From Castanea sativa (taxonomy: Eukaryota > Streptophyta > Magnoliopsida > Fagales > Fagaceae), in assembly GCF_040712315.1 (NCBI RefSeq), contig NC_134013.1, positions 63,649,001 through 63,713,000 of the forward strand: a DNA stretch of 64,000 nt, written 5' to 3'. The translations under genes were made by a program, and so were the position numbers. The notes under the pieces were generated by a model. The model saw only the letters and a list, made by a program, of their open reading frames with translations, did no database searches and was not told the origin of the DNA. Shown piece by piece: positions 34,578-44,840 of the stretch; the first letter of the stretch is position 1; each line of letters starts with the position of its first letter.

Positions 34578-35032
34578 GTTCTCTTTAAGGAATTAGACAA
34601 GTCTTGTCCTCATCTCGGGACTCAAAGCTGTCCTTATTCTGGTCGGTTTTGCTGTTTCTCCTTCGACCAACTCCACTGTCTCTAGGACTTCCACTTTATC
34701 TTCCTCCCTCTCCTTGATCATCCGTGTATGGTTTTTTTTTTTTTGCAGCTAACACGATTTGGTAGCATTCCTTGGCTAGTACCTGATCTCCCTTCACTTT
34801 GCTTACACCATTTTCCGTTGGGAATTTCACCTTCAAGCAATACGTGGAAGTGGCAGCCTTCTAGCGGTTGAGTGTGGGCCTCCTAATAATCACATTGTAT
34901 GAAGAGGGACAATCTACCACCAAGAAATCCAACTGACGGGTCAACTGTCATGGATAAGACCTTACTGTGACTGTTAGCATCACTATGCCTTTAGGATATA
35001 CTCTGTCTCCGCTGAAGCTAACGAGGGGTGAC

Positions 35033-35221
35033 TTAAAGGGGCATAGTCTTTTCGGATCTAGCTTCAATTGTTGAAAAATGGGGAGGTGAAATGATGTTCG
35101 CAGAGTTGCCATTGTCCACGAGGATTCTTTTAGTGTTGAACCCTTCTATCGTGAGTATTATGACCAAGGGGTCGTCATGAGGTTGCTTTACTCCTCTAGC
35201 TTCTTTTTGAGAGAAAAGCAT
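35033..35221 (-). pseudogene. Aspartic protease region of element 2
   Basis: The frame contains [20 protein letters not shown] followed by NGNSANII. This corresponds to the retropepsin motif D-x-G-[ST]-S-A-D-I, here with N replacing S/T and N replacing the downstream D. The preceding [19 protein letters not shown] is also typical of plant gypsy elements. The frame ends soon after. Confidence 0.72.
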
Positions 35222-35281
35222 GTCCCTGTCCTTTCGTCTCTATTTCAAGGGGGGTATCCTATGGACGCTATTCACCTGTCT

Positions 35282-36652
35282 CTAATATGACTTCTTGAGG
35301 GATCTGAATGATCCTCCTGTGGATGGCACACCTGTGATTGTCTTTATCTCCCCGATCACACTTGGTGGATGCTGGGACGCGCAATCCTTGTCCTTTGGTG
35401 AAGCTTCACGATTGCCTTTGTCATCGTCCTTGGTCCTACTGGGCTCTCCCTTCTTTACAAACCTCTGCAATTTCCCCTTTTGTATAAGCTCCTCTATCTG
35501 CTCCTTTAGATCTCTACAATCTTCTATATAATGACCGTGATCCTTGTGGAAACGGCAATACTTCTTCCTGTCATGTACGTTAGGCGACGAATGCAATGGC
35601 CTAGCCCATTTGAGGTAGTGTTCATCTTTGATCTAAGCTAGAATTTTGTCAATAGGCATAACTAAAGGAGTAAATTTTGTCGTCCGAGGACCCTTCTCAT
35701 CTTTCCTTTTACCCCCATCGTTAGTCTGACGATCTGAGCGTTCCCTTTTCCGCCCTCTCCGATCGTCCTTTTTCCTTCCCCTGTCACTGGTTTTCCCTTT
35801 ATCTTTTATCGTGGCTAAAGCATCTTCGGTGTTCATGTACTTCTGTGCCTTTAAGAGCATCTCAACCTTCGTTTTTGGAGGATTCTTCGTGAGCGAAACC
35901 ACAAATTCCCCGGATTTCAATCTAGCTTTAAAGGTTGTTAGTTGTACCTTGTTATCAGCTTCGTACACCTCCAAAGTCTAGCGGGTGAAGCATTTCCCGT
36001 ACGACCTCAGGGTCTCCTTCTCCCCCTGTTTGATGGTGAGTAAATGGTCTGCTAGTCTCCTCGGGCGCTAACCACCGACGAAATGACGCAAGAAGGAGTT
36101 GCTCAATTTTTCGAAGCTATCGATGAACGATATGGGTAGCTTTGTGAACCATTCCTTTGCAGCCCTTTTGAGAGTAGTAGGGAAAGAGTGGCACAGTGTT
36201 TCGTCGGGAGGCTGTTGGAGACCTAGTGTTGTCATAAAAGTATTGAGATGATCCAAGGGATCCTTAAGTCCATCAAACTGTTCGAGTTAAGGCAGGCAAA
36301 ACTTTGACGGGACTGGGCACTCAAGAACTGTTGCTGTGAAAGGGGAGTCCATCGTCCTGACCATCTTGTCCATGCTTCGATCCATTTTCTCTTTTATGGC
36401 GTTCCTTAACTCATCCATCTCCTTCTTCATCTCCCGAAGAAGCTCTGAGCTCGGTTCATCTAGAGTAGTTGGCCTTCGATGGTCACTCCGTCTTTGGCTA
36501 TTTCCCTCGTTTTCCTGATTGTCCCTAGATTGGTTGGCCTCTTGCTGGAGCTGCTGCCTCATCTCTTGGTTTTGTCTGGTGAGTTCTTCTATGCTAGCTG
36601 TCAGTGCTTGGATTTGTAGGGCCAGTGTAGCAGGGTCTTGATTGGACTCCAT
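35282..36652 (-). pseudogene. Gag region of element 2
   Basis: The start is at 36652, right after the leader, with a Gln/Glu-rich predicted coiled coil (LTRQNQEMRQQLQQEANQSR). Following frames hold the gag core: DHLNTFMTTLGLQQPPDE, LKRAAKEWFTKLP and SFEKLSNSFLRHF at 36256-36068, then LTTFKARLKSGEFVVSLTK at 35974-35633. The zinc knuckle CRFHKDHGHYIEDC at 35596-35282 keeps the C-x3-H-x4-H-x4-C spacing. Stops or shifts occur between these frames. Confidence 0.85.
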
Positions 36653-36707
36653 CTGAATTTTGAAAATGATTGGAACTATATTCTCGAACCGTAGTACGAA
36701 AATGTCG

Positions 36708-36725
36708 TCCCCACAGATGGCGCCA
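36708..36725 (-). other. Primer-binding site of element 2
   Basis: On the minus strand, three bases inside the LTR, the sequence reads TGGCGCCATCTGTGGGGA. It starts with TGGCGCC as in element 1, so related tRNA priming is likely. The tRNA identity is not determined. Confidence 0.8.
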
Positions 36726-36728
36726 AAC

Positions 36729-37209
36729 TGATGAAGTCTAAATCGTCAATCGAGTGGGTTCGTCCAGATGATACCGAGACCTCATCATTGCTCCTGCAAA
36801 ATGGGACTAAGGCTTTTTTGAGATGGACACCGGTGTGGCACTTGCCACAACATCTCCGATGCCTAAATTAGTATATAGAAATCCTTTGAGAAAAAATGAG
36901 AAGTGTAAAAGTATTTCTTTGGGTCGGAATTATGTACCTTCTATGTTCCTAATGAGTGTGTATATATAGCTTTATGGTTTCTAGCCGTTGGGGTCTTTGA
37001 TTGTGGTTTTAATGCTTTTCTTGTAACGCCTTAAGGCTTATTACTGTAGGTCTTGATGGGGCTCCAACAGTCTGACAACTGGTTAGTAACTGTCCCTAGC
37101 ATTAAATCCTCTTATTAATGACTTGCCTGTCCTCGTCCATGCCGCTTTGCGGGTGGATGAAGGTATTTCATGAGCTCGTCCAAAGGAAGGTATCTTGTCA
37201 GTCCCATCA
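36729..37209 (-). repeat. LTR of element 2 (5' LTR in element sense)
   Basis: This 481-bp LTR is paired with 27061-27559. It keeps the TG...CA termini and is followed by the AATAT duplication, which runs into a local (AT)n tract. Confidence 0.9.
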
Positions 37210-37214
37210 AATAT

Positions 37215-38442
37215 ATATATATATATTTTTTTTTTTTTTGAGATGTTAACAGATTCCTTATAATGGACATTGATTTAAAAACTATTTTAAGAAATTTTTA
37301 TGTAAAAAAAAAACAATGAATTATTTTGATGGTTATTTACATTTCTCATGAAAGTAGTGTTAAAAATTTTCTAAAATGATTTATTAACAATTATCTAAGG
37401 AAACTTGTTAATACGACTTTTTTTTTAATAAAGAATAATTCTTGTTTGGTGGGAAAAATCTCTCATGTGTCAGGCGCATGAGTGTGGGGCTCACCTACCT
37501 GTGAAAGACAAGTCTCATATGCTTGACGTATGAGATACCAACTCTTATTGGTAAGAGCATTCTTAAGTCTTAACAAAGGTTGTAAATGCTATAAATGCTA
37601 TTTTTTAGCATCTAAACCCATAAAATGTGCTCCATCAAACATGCTGTATTGTAAAAATTTTGCAATCTTACTACAGTGCGCTCTCATTTTTGAGAGCGCA
37701 CTGTAGCTCAAATCTTATAAAAAATTAATTTTTTATTACTTCTCTCATCTCTCTCTCACTGTACTCTTCTTTCTTTTTCTTTACCGGTGTCATTCTTCTC
37801 TCATTTCTTTTGCCCTTTTCTCTCACTGGTCTCACTTTTTTTCTCTATTCTTCTTTCTTTCTCTTTTCTTCATTCACCGGCATCCACAACTGAAAACCAC
37901 GGCATCCACAACTGGTCCAATTTGTGTTTTTTTTTTTTTCCTCCAGTGGTGGTGGCCGGTTGCAAGGGTTGGTGGCAATGGATGTGGGTTCTGATCGGAG
38001 TTATGGCAATAATGTAGTGGTGGTTGAGTGAGTTATGTAGCTAGTGGGTTGTGGTGGGGGGTGGGTTTTTTTTTTTGGTGGTGGTTGGTGGTTGAGGATG
38101 TGGGTTTGCGTGGTGATGGTTGGCAGTGGCGCCGTGGGTCTTGGGTTTGATGGGTTTTTCTTGCCGTGGCCGCCGTGGGTCTTGGGTTTGATGGGTTTTG
38201 CTTGCCGTGGCCACCGTGGGTCTTGGGTTTGTGGGTTTTGTTCGCCTCTCTATCCTCCGCCTTCCTCTCTTCCTCTCACGGTGAGGCTTCTTTCTCTCAA
38301 GTTTAGTTTAGTTTTTGTTGTTGCTGTTTTTTTTTTTTTTGGCTATGAGGTTGATTTTTGGATAGATGCTGATTGTGGTGGCAGTGGGTTGGCCATGGGG
38401 CTGGGTTTGCTGTTGATGGTTATGGTGGTGGTGGCTGACAGT
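37215..38442. other. Non-coding repeat-like stretch with a perfect 16-bp hairpin
   Basis: It begins with an (AT)n/T-run. From about 37556 a GAGCATTCTTAAG motif resembles a hAT-type MITE end, followed by the hairpin at 37671-37706 and a long TC-rich run (about 37740-37870). From 37940 to 38440 it is GT-rich, with repeated GTCTTGGGTTTGATGGGTTTT units. An open frame of 134 codons there (38044-38448) is low-complexity Gly/Trp/Phe and is not called a gene. Confidence 0.45.
37671..37706. repeat. Perfect inverted repeat, 16-bp arms, 4-nt loop
   Basis: CTACAGTGCGCTCTCA, then TTTT, then the exact reverse complement TGAGAGCGCACTGTAG. It is probably the centre of a MITE. Confidence 0.9.
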
Positions 38443-38894
38443 AGTTAGCACTTGAGAAGAAAGTGGTGGAAAGAGAGAGAAAGTGGTAAAATAAAAACAA
38501 TATTATTTAAAGGCGAAAATGGGAATTTAACATTAATTTTTAAACATTATAATTAGTAGGTACTGTTTATAAATTATATTCTTTACTAGCATCTCGAGTC
38601 TAAGAGAGTCGATTTTGGGCCTATAAATCGAGTCTCAAAGACTCGATTTTCATGGTCGGATCAAGTCAAGTTAGCACTTGAGAAGAAAGTGGTGGAAAGA
38701 GAGAGAAAGTGGTAAAATAAAAACAATATTATTTAAAGGCGAAAATGGGAATTTAACATTAATTTTTAAACATTATAATTAGTAGGTACTGTTTATAAAT
38801 TATATTCTTTACTAGCATCTCGAGTCTAAGAGAGTCGATTTTGGGCCTATAAATCGAGTCTCAAAGACTCGATTTTCATGGTCGGATCAAGTCT
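38443..38894. repeat. Tandem duplication of 226 bp, two copies with no difference visible by eye
   Basis: The first copy starts AGTTAGCACTTGAGAAGAAAG at 38443 and the second at 38669. Both run to GGTCGGATCAAGTC. The unit spans GA-rich DNA plus the first 80 bp or so of the palindrome TIR element, so one end of that element is present twice. Confidence 0.93.
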
Positions 38895-39315
38895 ATGTGG
38901 CACTTTTTCCACGTGGACTCCACCTAGAAATCGAGTATCTGACACTCGATTTATATCTTTCACTATTTCCCTTCTCCTTTTTTTTTTTTTTTTTTTTTTT
39001 TCATTCTTCTCCTTCTGAGTTTCATTTAAAATCCTCTGTGCATCTGTTCATCTTCTTCCTGCGCTCAGCCACCACAGGTCCATCGCCGCCGACCCAGGCG
39101 CGCGACCCAAGTCACGATTTTTGGGATTTTTTTTTTTTGGTTTTTTGGGAGGGTCTTGTAATTTTTTGGGTTTGTAAATCGAGTCTCTAAGACTTGATTT
39201 TCAGGTGGTCACCACGTGGATAAAATGCCACATCAGACGTGATAGACCATGGAAATCGAGTCTTTGAGACTCGATTTTGGCCCCCAAAATCGATTCTCTT
39301 AGACTCGAGATGTTA
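38813..39315. mobile_element. TIR element built of CGAGTCT palindromes, copy 2
   Basis: The left end TAGCATCTCGAGTCTAAGAG and the reverse complement of the right end TAACATCTCGAGTCTAAGAG are inverted repeats of about 70 bp. They continue through GTCGATTTTGGG and AATCGAGTCTCAAAGACTCG. Subterminal blocks share order with copy 1: a CCACGTGG or CCACGTAG stretch, a palindrome, then TCTTTCACTATTTCCC. AATTATATT occurs at 38798-38806 and 39317-39325 and could be a 9-bp target duplication, but on the left it is six bases away from the terminus. The interior holds a long T-run and about 120 bp of CT-rich DNA. No gene is supported. Confidence 0.7.
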
Positions 39316-39420
39316 GAATTATATTTACTTTCGAATCAATGCCTACTAACTATATTCTTCAGCAACTATGGCTAATTGCCCATTTTGGCCTTATTTAAAT
39401 GAAGTTGTAAAAAAAATAGA

Positions 39421-40394
39421 TGGGCAAACTATATAAATGGTCCTTATCCTTTACACTATATTTCAATTTGGTCCCTAACCTTCTAGTGTCGTGTCAACTT
39501 AGTCCCTGCCGTTATCTCATGGATAGAAAAGTCTGACATGTCAAACGGCCTAAATAAAAAATTAATTTATTGCCACGTTAATGGACACATGTCCTGCCAC
39601 GTTGACGGACACTGATATATACACACACTCAAACACCCAATATATATGTATGCGGGTGATTAAGATCCCAAGACTTTTATTTTCCCCTATCCTAGCTGAT
39701 TGATTTGGTTTAAGTGTCCATCTTCAAGTTGTTGGCCTTCAGTTCTAGAACTCATGTATGCTAATCTCTATATTTCTTTTTTCTATATGATTTATTGTTT
39801 AAGGAAGATAAGATAAAGAACTCGTCTTTAAATTGTTGGGCAGAGGGTTATTGGAGAACCAGTAGTTTTTAGGTTACCCATTGATGAATCTGGGGTTTGG
39901 GATCCTCTCTTCGTCATTGCAGCAAAGTAATTTTGCAGGGTCCTATTTCATCGTTAGAGAAGATAGTGCAATCATAACCGCTGGGAACTTAAAGAAACGA
40001 CTTAGGGATTTTTGTTATTTTTTGAGGAAAGGGATTTTTTTAAATTTTTTGATAGACGTGAGTTTTATTTTTTTTTGAAGCCTTGGTAGACGTGAGTTAG
40101 GATTCAATTATCTATTTTTTTTCTTTTTTTCTAATTTAAAATTATGCTGACATTTTATAAAATTAAATTAAATTAAAATTGTTGACATGTTAGCCTAGGT
40201 GGCAGATGATGTGGCAATTTTTTTTTTTTTTTATTTAGACCGTTTGACATGTCAGACTTTTCCATCCAATAGATAATGGCAGGGACTAGATTGACACGAC
40301 ATTGAAAGGTTAAGGACCAATTTGACACAAATGAAAGATTATGGACTAAATTGAAATCTGCTGTAAAAAATAGGGACCAAATACGTAGTTTACC
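39421..40394. mobile_element. Non-autonomous MULE (Mutator-like) with TIRs of about 200 bp
   Basis: The left end (GGGCAAACTATATAAATGG, then TTTCAATTTGGTCCCTAACC) is matched by the reverse complement of the right end (GGTAAACTACGTATTTGG, then TTTCAATTTAGTCC). Both continue through GTGTCGTGTCAA and AAAAGTCTGACATGTCAAAC. The 9-bp duplication AAAAATAGA is perfect (39412-39420 and 40395-40403), as expected for MULEs. The centre (about 39600-40150) has no convincing transposase, though it could hold a captured host fragment around 39820-39960. Confidence 0.88.
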
Positions 40395-40403
40395 AAAAAT
40401 AGA

Positions 40404-40961
40404 ATATTTAATATTTGGAGGATTGTAAAATAGAATATTAAAATTGATAAAGTTAATTTTTGAGGTACTAAATGCTAAAATATTTATCATTCTTGATAAG
40501 AATGTTCTAAGCAGCTAGGAAAAGCAACATGGCCATCAAAAATCACAAGTCCAAAAAAAAAAAAAAAGGGAAAAGAAAAGAAAAAGTTAAAAACCTTGAA
40601 AACGACAACGCTTTATACAAGTCCGGACCAAACCCTTTTCTCACCAAACCCAGGACTCTCTCACCAAACAAATCTCGTTTATTCTAATTAAACGCGCGTT
40701 TTCGGACAAACACGCTAAAAAAAAAAAAGTAAACACAAGCAGTTGCGTTCTTAAAACCGCGTTTTGATTTCGCAGGTCCAACTACACAACACAAGGCAGC
40801 TTTTTTTGAATTTGGGAAAACCAAAGTCGCACTCACACGTTCTCGAATATTCGTTTAACGACAAAGAACATCAGACAGAAGAAGAAGTGAAAAACCTCCT
40901 CCGATCCCCTCTCATTCCTCTGTTTCTCTCTCATCGCCGCACCAGGTTGCTGAATCCTGAA
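40404..40961 (+). promoter_or_regulatory. Upstream region and 5' leader of the ribulose-5-phosphate 3-epimerase gene
   Basis: The MULE ends at 40394, so the proximal promoter lies within about 560 bp of the start codon. GC-richer sequence begins near 40680 (AACGCGCGTTTTCGG). From 40764 the reading frame is open without a stop into the epimerase start at 40962, so most of this could be leader or an N-terminal extension. Confidence 0.5.
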
Positions 40962-43900
40962 ATGGGTGTAGCGGCGAAAATAGCACCGTCGATGCTATCA
41001 TCGGACTTCGCCAATTTGGCTTCCGAGGCTAAGCGCATGCTCAGTCTAGGTGCCGATTGGCTCCACATGGACATCATGGTACTTTTACTACTATGTTTAT
41101 CAATCAAACACATATACCTCACTATACTTTAATTTCATTGCTTTTAGCTGATTTCTGTTAATTTTTCGCAGGATGGGTAGGTTTGGCTGTTTTTCTCATG
41201 CCTTGTTATGCTTGCAATCGAATTCGCTTCATCCTACTTTTCGGTTTGGAATTGCGTTGTTTCTTTTTTCTTTTTTGTATTTCTAATTTAAGGTTCTGAT
41301 TATGATGAGAGGATATAAATGTAGATAAGTTAGAAATAAGGATAATTGTATTATGCCCTCTATGATTCCCAATGTTCGTTCTGGACTTTCATTTCAATTG
41401 CTGTTTTAGTTAGAGAGTTTAACTAGATTAAAAAAAAAAAAAAATTAGATATATTTTTTTCCTTATAAATAGAAAAGAGCCTTTGAGCTTACTTGGATTG
41501 GGAGGCTAGTTTTCAGATTATTGATACAATGATTCAGCAGGAGTTGATTTCCTTCAAAATGTAATTCTGTTTGCCAATGAAAGAGCAAAGTAGAGGTGTG
41601 TTCAAAATCCATCGAGAGTGTAAAATTTTGGGCATGCTTAAATGACTGTTTGTGTGCAATAGTCTTCTTGAAAAATAAAAAGGTATGGTTATCAATGAAA
41701 AAGAGGTGTCGACTTTGGTGGTTGTTATTGCGAATGATGTGAAGGTTATATTGTAAATTGCAGAGAGAATGGGGTTTTTCTACATGCTGAAATCAAGAGG
41801 GGTATTGGATTTTGAGAAAGACGGAGATGTAACATGGGACAGGATTGTGGCTCAGGGCATTAAGAAGTTCCTTTAGCAAAATTATGAGTTTGGGTCATTT
41901 TTGTTTTAAATTGTCAATAACCAGCGCGAATTTTGGGTGGGCACTTGGCCTTTTTTAACATTAAAAAGGAGCTGTCTGGCCTGATTGAAGGAAGATAGTT
42001 CCAAGTGGTTTCACGTCCTGTCAATATGCATTTCTTGGATTTCAGTATTGCTAGTGCTAACTTGGGATTGAGGCTTTATTGCTGTTGTAGTGCTAACTTG
42101 GATGGTTAAATCAAATTGTGCGAACTGGTAGTTGTTGCAGATGATGATTGCATTCTTGCTGATAAGACACAAGAAATGAAATGATGTTTATTAATATTCT
42201 CTAGTGATTTCCAATTTGGAATTGGTGAATTGCTCATCATTATCGTTATCTTTTTTTTTTTTGTTGCTCCTGTAGGCACTTCGTCCCAAATCTAACTATT
42301 GGTGCTCCAGTCATTGAAAGTTTGAGAAAACACACAACGTAAAACTTCTTTTAGCCTTCACTTTAAATCTTTTTAACATCAAATTTTCTTGGCCACTAGT
42401 TTACTAGTATAACTAGATGAAGTGAGGGTTTTCATCTCTTACAGCGCCTATCTTGATTGCCACCTCATGGTCACAAATCCTCTTGATTATGTTGATCCTA
42501 TGGGAAAAGCTGGTGCTTCTGGTTTTACGTTTCATGTTGAGGTCTCCAAAGGTGGGTTTTAACTTTTAACGTCTGCCATGTTGTTGCCTTCCTCCTTCCC
42601 TTTTGTCTTTTTCTATTTAGTTATTTTCTTTAAAGGAGTCTTATGGTACTTTTTGCAGAAAATTGGCAAGAACTAGTACAAAAAATTAAGGCAAAGGGCA
42701 TGAGGCCTGGGGTGGCAGTAAAACCTGGGACGCCTATTGAAGAAGTTTATCCACTGGTATGCCTTCCTGTGATTCTCATGCTCTCAGATTGTGTAGCTGG
42801 ATTTTATATTGTTTGGAATAATCTAAACATAACCACATCCAACCTTAGCTTAACCAAATGATATAAGGTTCCCTGGTATTCTGTCTAATGTTGAATATTA
42901 GGAGCATATTTATACTTTTTTTTCCCCTTAACCCACAGGTTGAAGGTGAAAATCCTGTGGAAATGGTCCTTGTAATGACTGTAGAACCTGGATTTGGCGG
43001 ACAAAAGTTCATGCCAGAGACGATGGAAAAGGTTCCAATACATTTTTTTTTAGTTCCTCTTGTGACTAGCATCTCTTGTTCATTCCCATGACTCTCTCTC
43101 TGGTTTTCTCTATCCAGGTTCAGGTGCTAAGAAAGAAGTACCCATCACTTGATATAGAGGTGAGTCAATCTCTTACTTTTGATTTATAACTTTCTGCTAG
43201 CAAATCATGAATTTTTCATCTTCTTGGATTTATTGGTAATTTCTTGTTTCAGTTTACTGTTTTTTGGTAATGTTATTTTCATGTTGCATTTTGTGTTGTC
43301 TATGTTGGGCTGTTAAGTAGCAGTATATTCATAAAATGAGTGCAGCTGAAATGAGAATGTTAAGATGAATAAGTGGAAATATACGAAAAGATAAGATTTG
43401 AAATGAAGAAATTTGGTTAAAGATAAGGGTAGCCTGTAGCCCCTGCTAATGAAAAGATGAGGGAGAGTCACTTAAGATGGTTTGGTCATGTTCAAAGGAG
43501 AGTGATTAATGCACCAATAAGAAAGAGCGAGTTGATCCAAGTTGAGGGAATGAAAAAAGGTAGAAGAAGACTACAAATCATATTAGTAGAAGTGATAAAA
43601 AAGGACATGACAATTAAGGAAGTAACAGAGGGTATGACTATAGATAGAGTAGAATGGAGGAATAGAATACATATGGCCAACCCTAAATAACTTGTTGAGG
43701 ATCCATAGCTGACTGTTGTATATTGTGTTGTCTATTTGTTCAGCATAGCAACTAAATCCTGTTCTACTGAGGAATGTTAGGTAATGCTAAAAACTCTGAA
43801 ATTTTATAATTTTGGGAGCATTTTTTTGAAACTTTTATAGACATTCTGGTAGTACTGGACACATTTTTTTTTCCTGCAGATTACATTTTTAAACAGTTTA

Positions 43901-44687
43901 CTAGATGTTATGTTTGATTCATTCTTAAAAATGGTTTTAGCCTTCTATATGTTTCTCTTGATTTCACTCTGTAGCTGTCTTGCATTACTTGTGGTTTCCT
44001 TAGTGAATTTTAAATCTTCCATCCCACTTCTTCACGTCTTTTTTTAATTGATTCCATCCCACCTCCTGTTTTCCATATATGTAAGTCACTTGGATTTAAC
44101 CCAAGGGGTTGGCCTAGTGGTTTTTCCTAAGGCCTCATGAGATCCATGCGGTTTTGGATTCAAAACCTCTAGTCAACATTTTGAGGCTACCCAGGGGATT
44201 ATTCGCTTTAATTACTTGGTTTGTGGGACGGGGAACTACACACATTTAGGGGAATGGTCAGGTACTTAGAGATCATTGGCCACCCTCATTACATTTTTTT
44301 TTTTTTTTTTTTTAACCCTTGGATTTTGGAAGTTAAAAAATGGCTCTATCATAGGAAAAAGTATCTTATGAGATGGTCTCATGAAATCTCTTTCTTACAG
44401 TCACAGCATGTGTGGGCCCCACATACTCTAGAGAGTGGTCTCTTGAGACACCCTCTCCTATTATAGAAAAGCATTGGTCTCTGTGCATGTGGGAAGGGAC
44501 AACTAATTGAAAAATATGCTTTATTTTGCAGGTTGATGGTGGTTTAGGGCCTTCGACCATTGATGTGGCAGCTTCAGCAGGGGCAAACTGCATTGTTGCA
44601 GGAAGTTCAGTATTCGGAGCTTCTAAGCCAGGCCAAGTAATATCCCTCCTGAGGAAGAGTGTACAGGGAGCCCAGCAAAACAATTGA
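40962..44687 (+). CDS. RPE: Ribulose-5-phosphate 3-epimerase, cytosolic type (8 exons)
   Basis: It interconverts ribulose-5-phosphate and xylulose-5-phosphate in the pentose phosphate pathway. Exons, all with GT-AG introns: 40962-41078, 41172-41176, 42276-42338, 42445-42551, 42659-42756, 42939-43031, 43118-43159 and 44532-44687. They sum to 681 bp, encoding 226 residues, the usual length of the cytosolic form. The protein starts [16 protein letters not shown]. The TIM-barrel metal and catalytic residues are present by alignment with the known family: His35 and Asp37 in LHMDIMDG, His68 in DCHLMV, Asp177 in [18 protein letters not shown] and GSSVFG make the phosphate-binding loops. No transit peptide follows the chosen start, hence cytosolic. 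Intron 7 carries LINE and SINE remnants. The frame looks intact. Confidence 0.95.
41172..41176 (+). other. RPE: 5-nt micro-exon (GATGG) of the epimerase gene
   Basis: Between TTTCGCAG and GTAGGT lie only five coding bases. Joined to ATCATG upstream and GCACTTC downstream they restore D40-G41-H42, which the family requires. Skipping it would lose the D-G pair and shift the frame. Confidence 0.88.
43330..43690 (+). mobile_element. LINE 3'-end fragment in intron 7 of the epimerase gene
   Basis: The frame 43457-43690 reads [37 protein letters not shown] and [15 protein letters not shown]. This is the conserved C-terminal tail of plant LINE reverse transcriptases (LRWFGHV...DRxEWRxRIHxADP). The upstream part (AEMRML, then stops) is already decayed. 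It lies in the same direction as the host gene. Confidence 0.8.
44096..44315 (+). mobile_element. SINE-like copy with T-run in intron 7 of the epimerase gene
   Basis: GGTTGGCCTAGTGGT fits a pol III box A and TTGGATTCAAAACCTC a box B about 50 bp downstream. The copy ends near a run of more than 20 T. tRNA-derived SINEs of plants have this layout. Ends are approximate. Confidence 0.55.
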
Positions 44688-44840
44688 TATGGTACAAGCC
44701 AAATACATCATGATTGGATTGTATTAAACTTATTTACCGTGTGTACATTACTTATCTGTTTGATGAATTAAAATTGCGAGAAGGCCTGTACTTTCTTAAG
44801 TGTAATAAGTGACACTCGCAAACATTTTGGAAATAAATTT
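44688..44840 (+). terminator. RPE: Likely 3' UTR and polyadenylation region of the epimerase gene
   Basis: An AATAAA hexamer lies at 44832-44837, about 145 bp after the stop codon, in AT-rich sequence. Confidence 0.5.

Larger units (their letters stand above)
27061..37209 (-). mobile_element. Full-length Ty3/gypsy LTR retrotransposon, Tat-type, element 2, with antisense gene
   Basis: LTR ends are TGATGAAGT and CCCATCA (mutated to CCTATTA in the left copy). A perfect target duplication AATAT flanks the element (27056-27060 and 37210-37214). Minus-strand order is LTR, primer-binding site, gag, protease, reverse transcriptase, RNase H domains, integrase, a tandem array of about 99-bp units, an opposite-strand spliced gene, a purine tract, and LTR. 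The architecture matches element 1, although the LTRs are unrelated. By eye the LTRs differ at roughly one base in ten near their starts, so this is the older insertion. The YxDD motif of the reverse transcriptase is mutated. Confidence 0.92.

Noticed and set aside
38044..38448. 134-codon Gly/Trp/Phe-rich frame
   Set aside because: It is produced by GT-rich simple repeats (GTGGTGG, GTCTTGGGTTTG). No start context, motif or exon structure.
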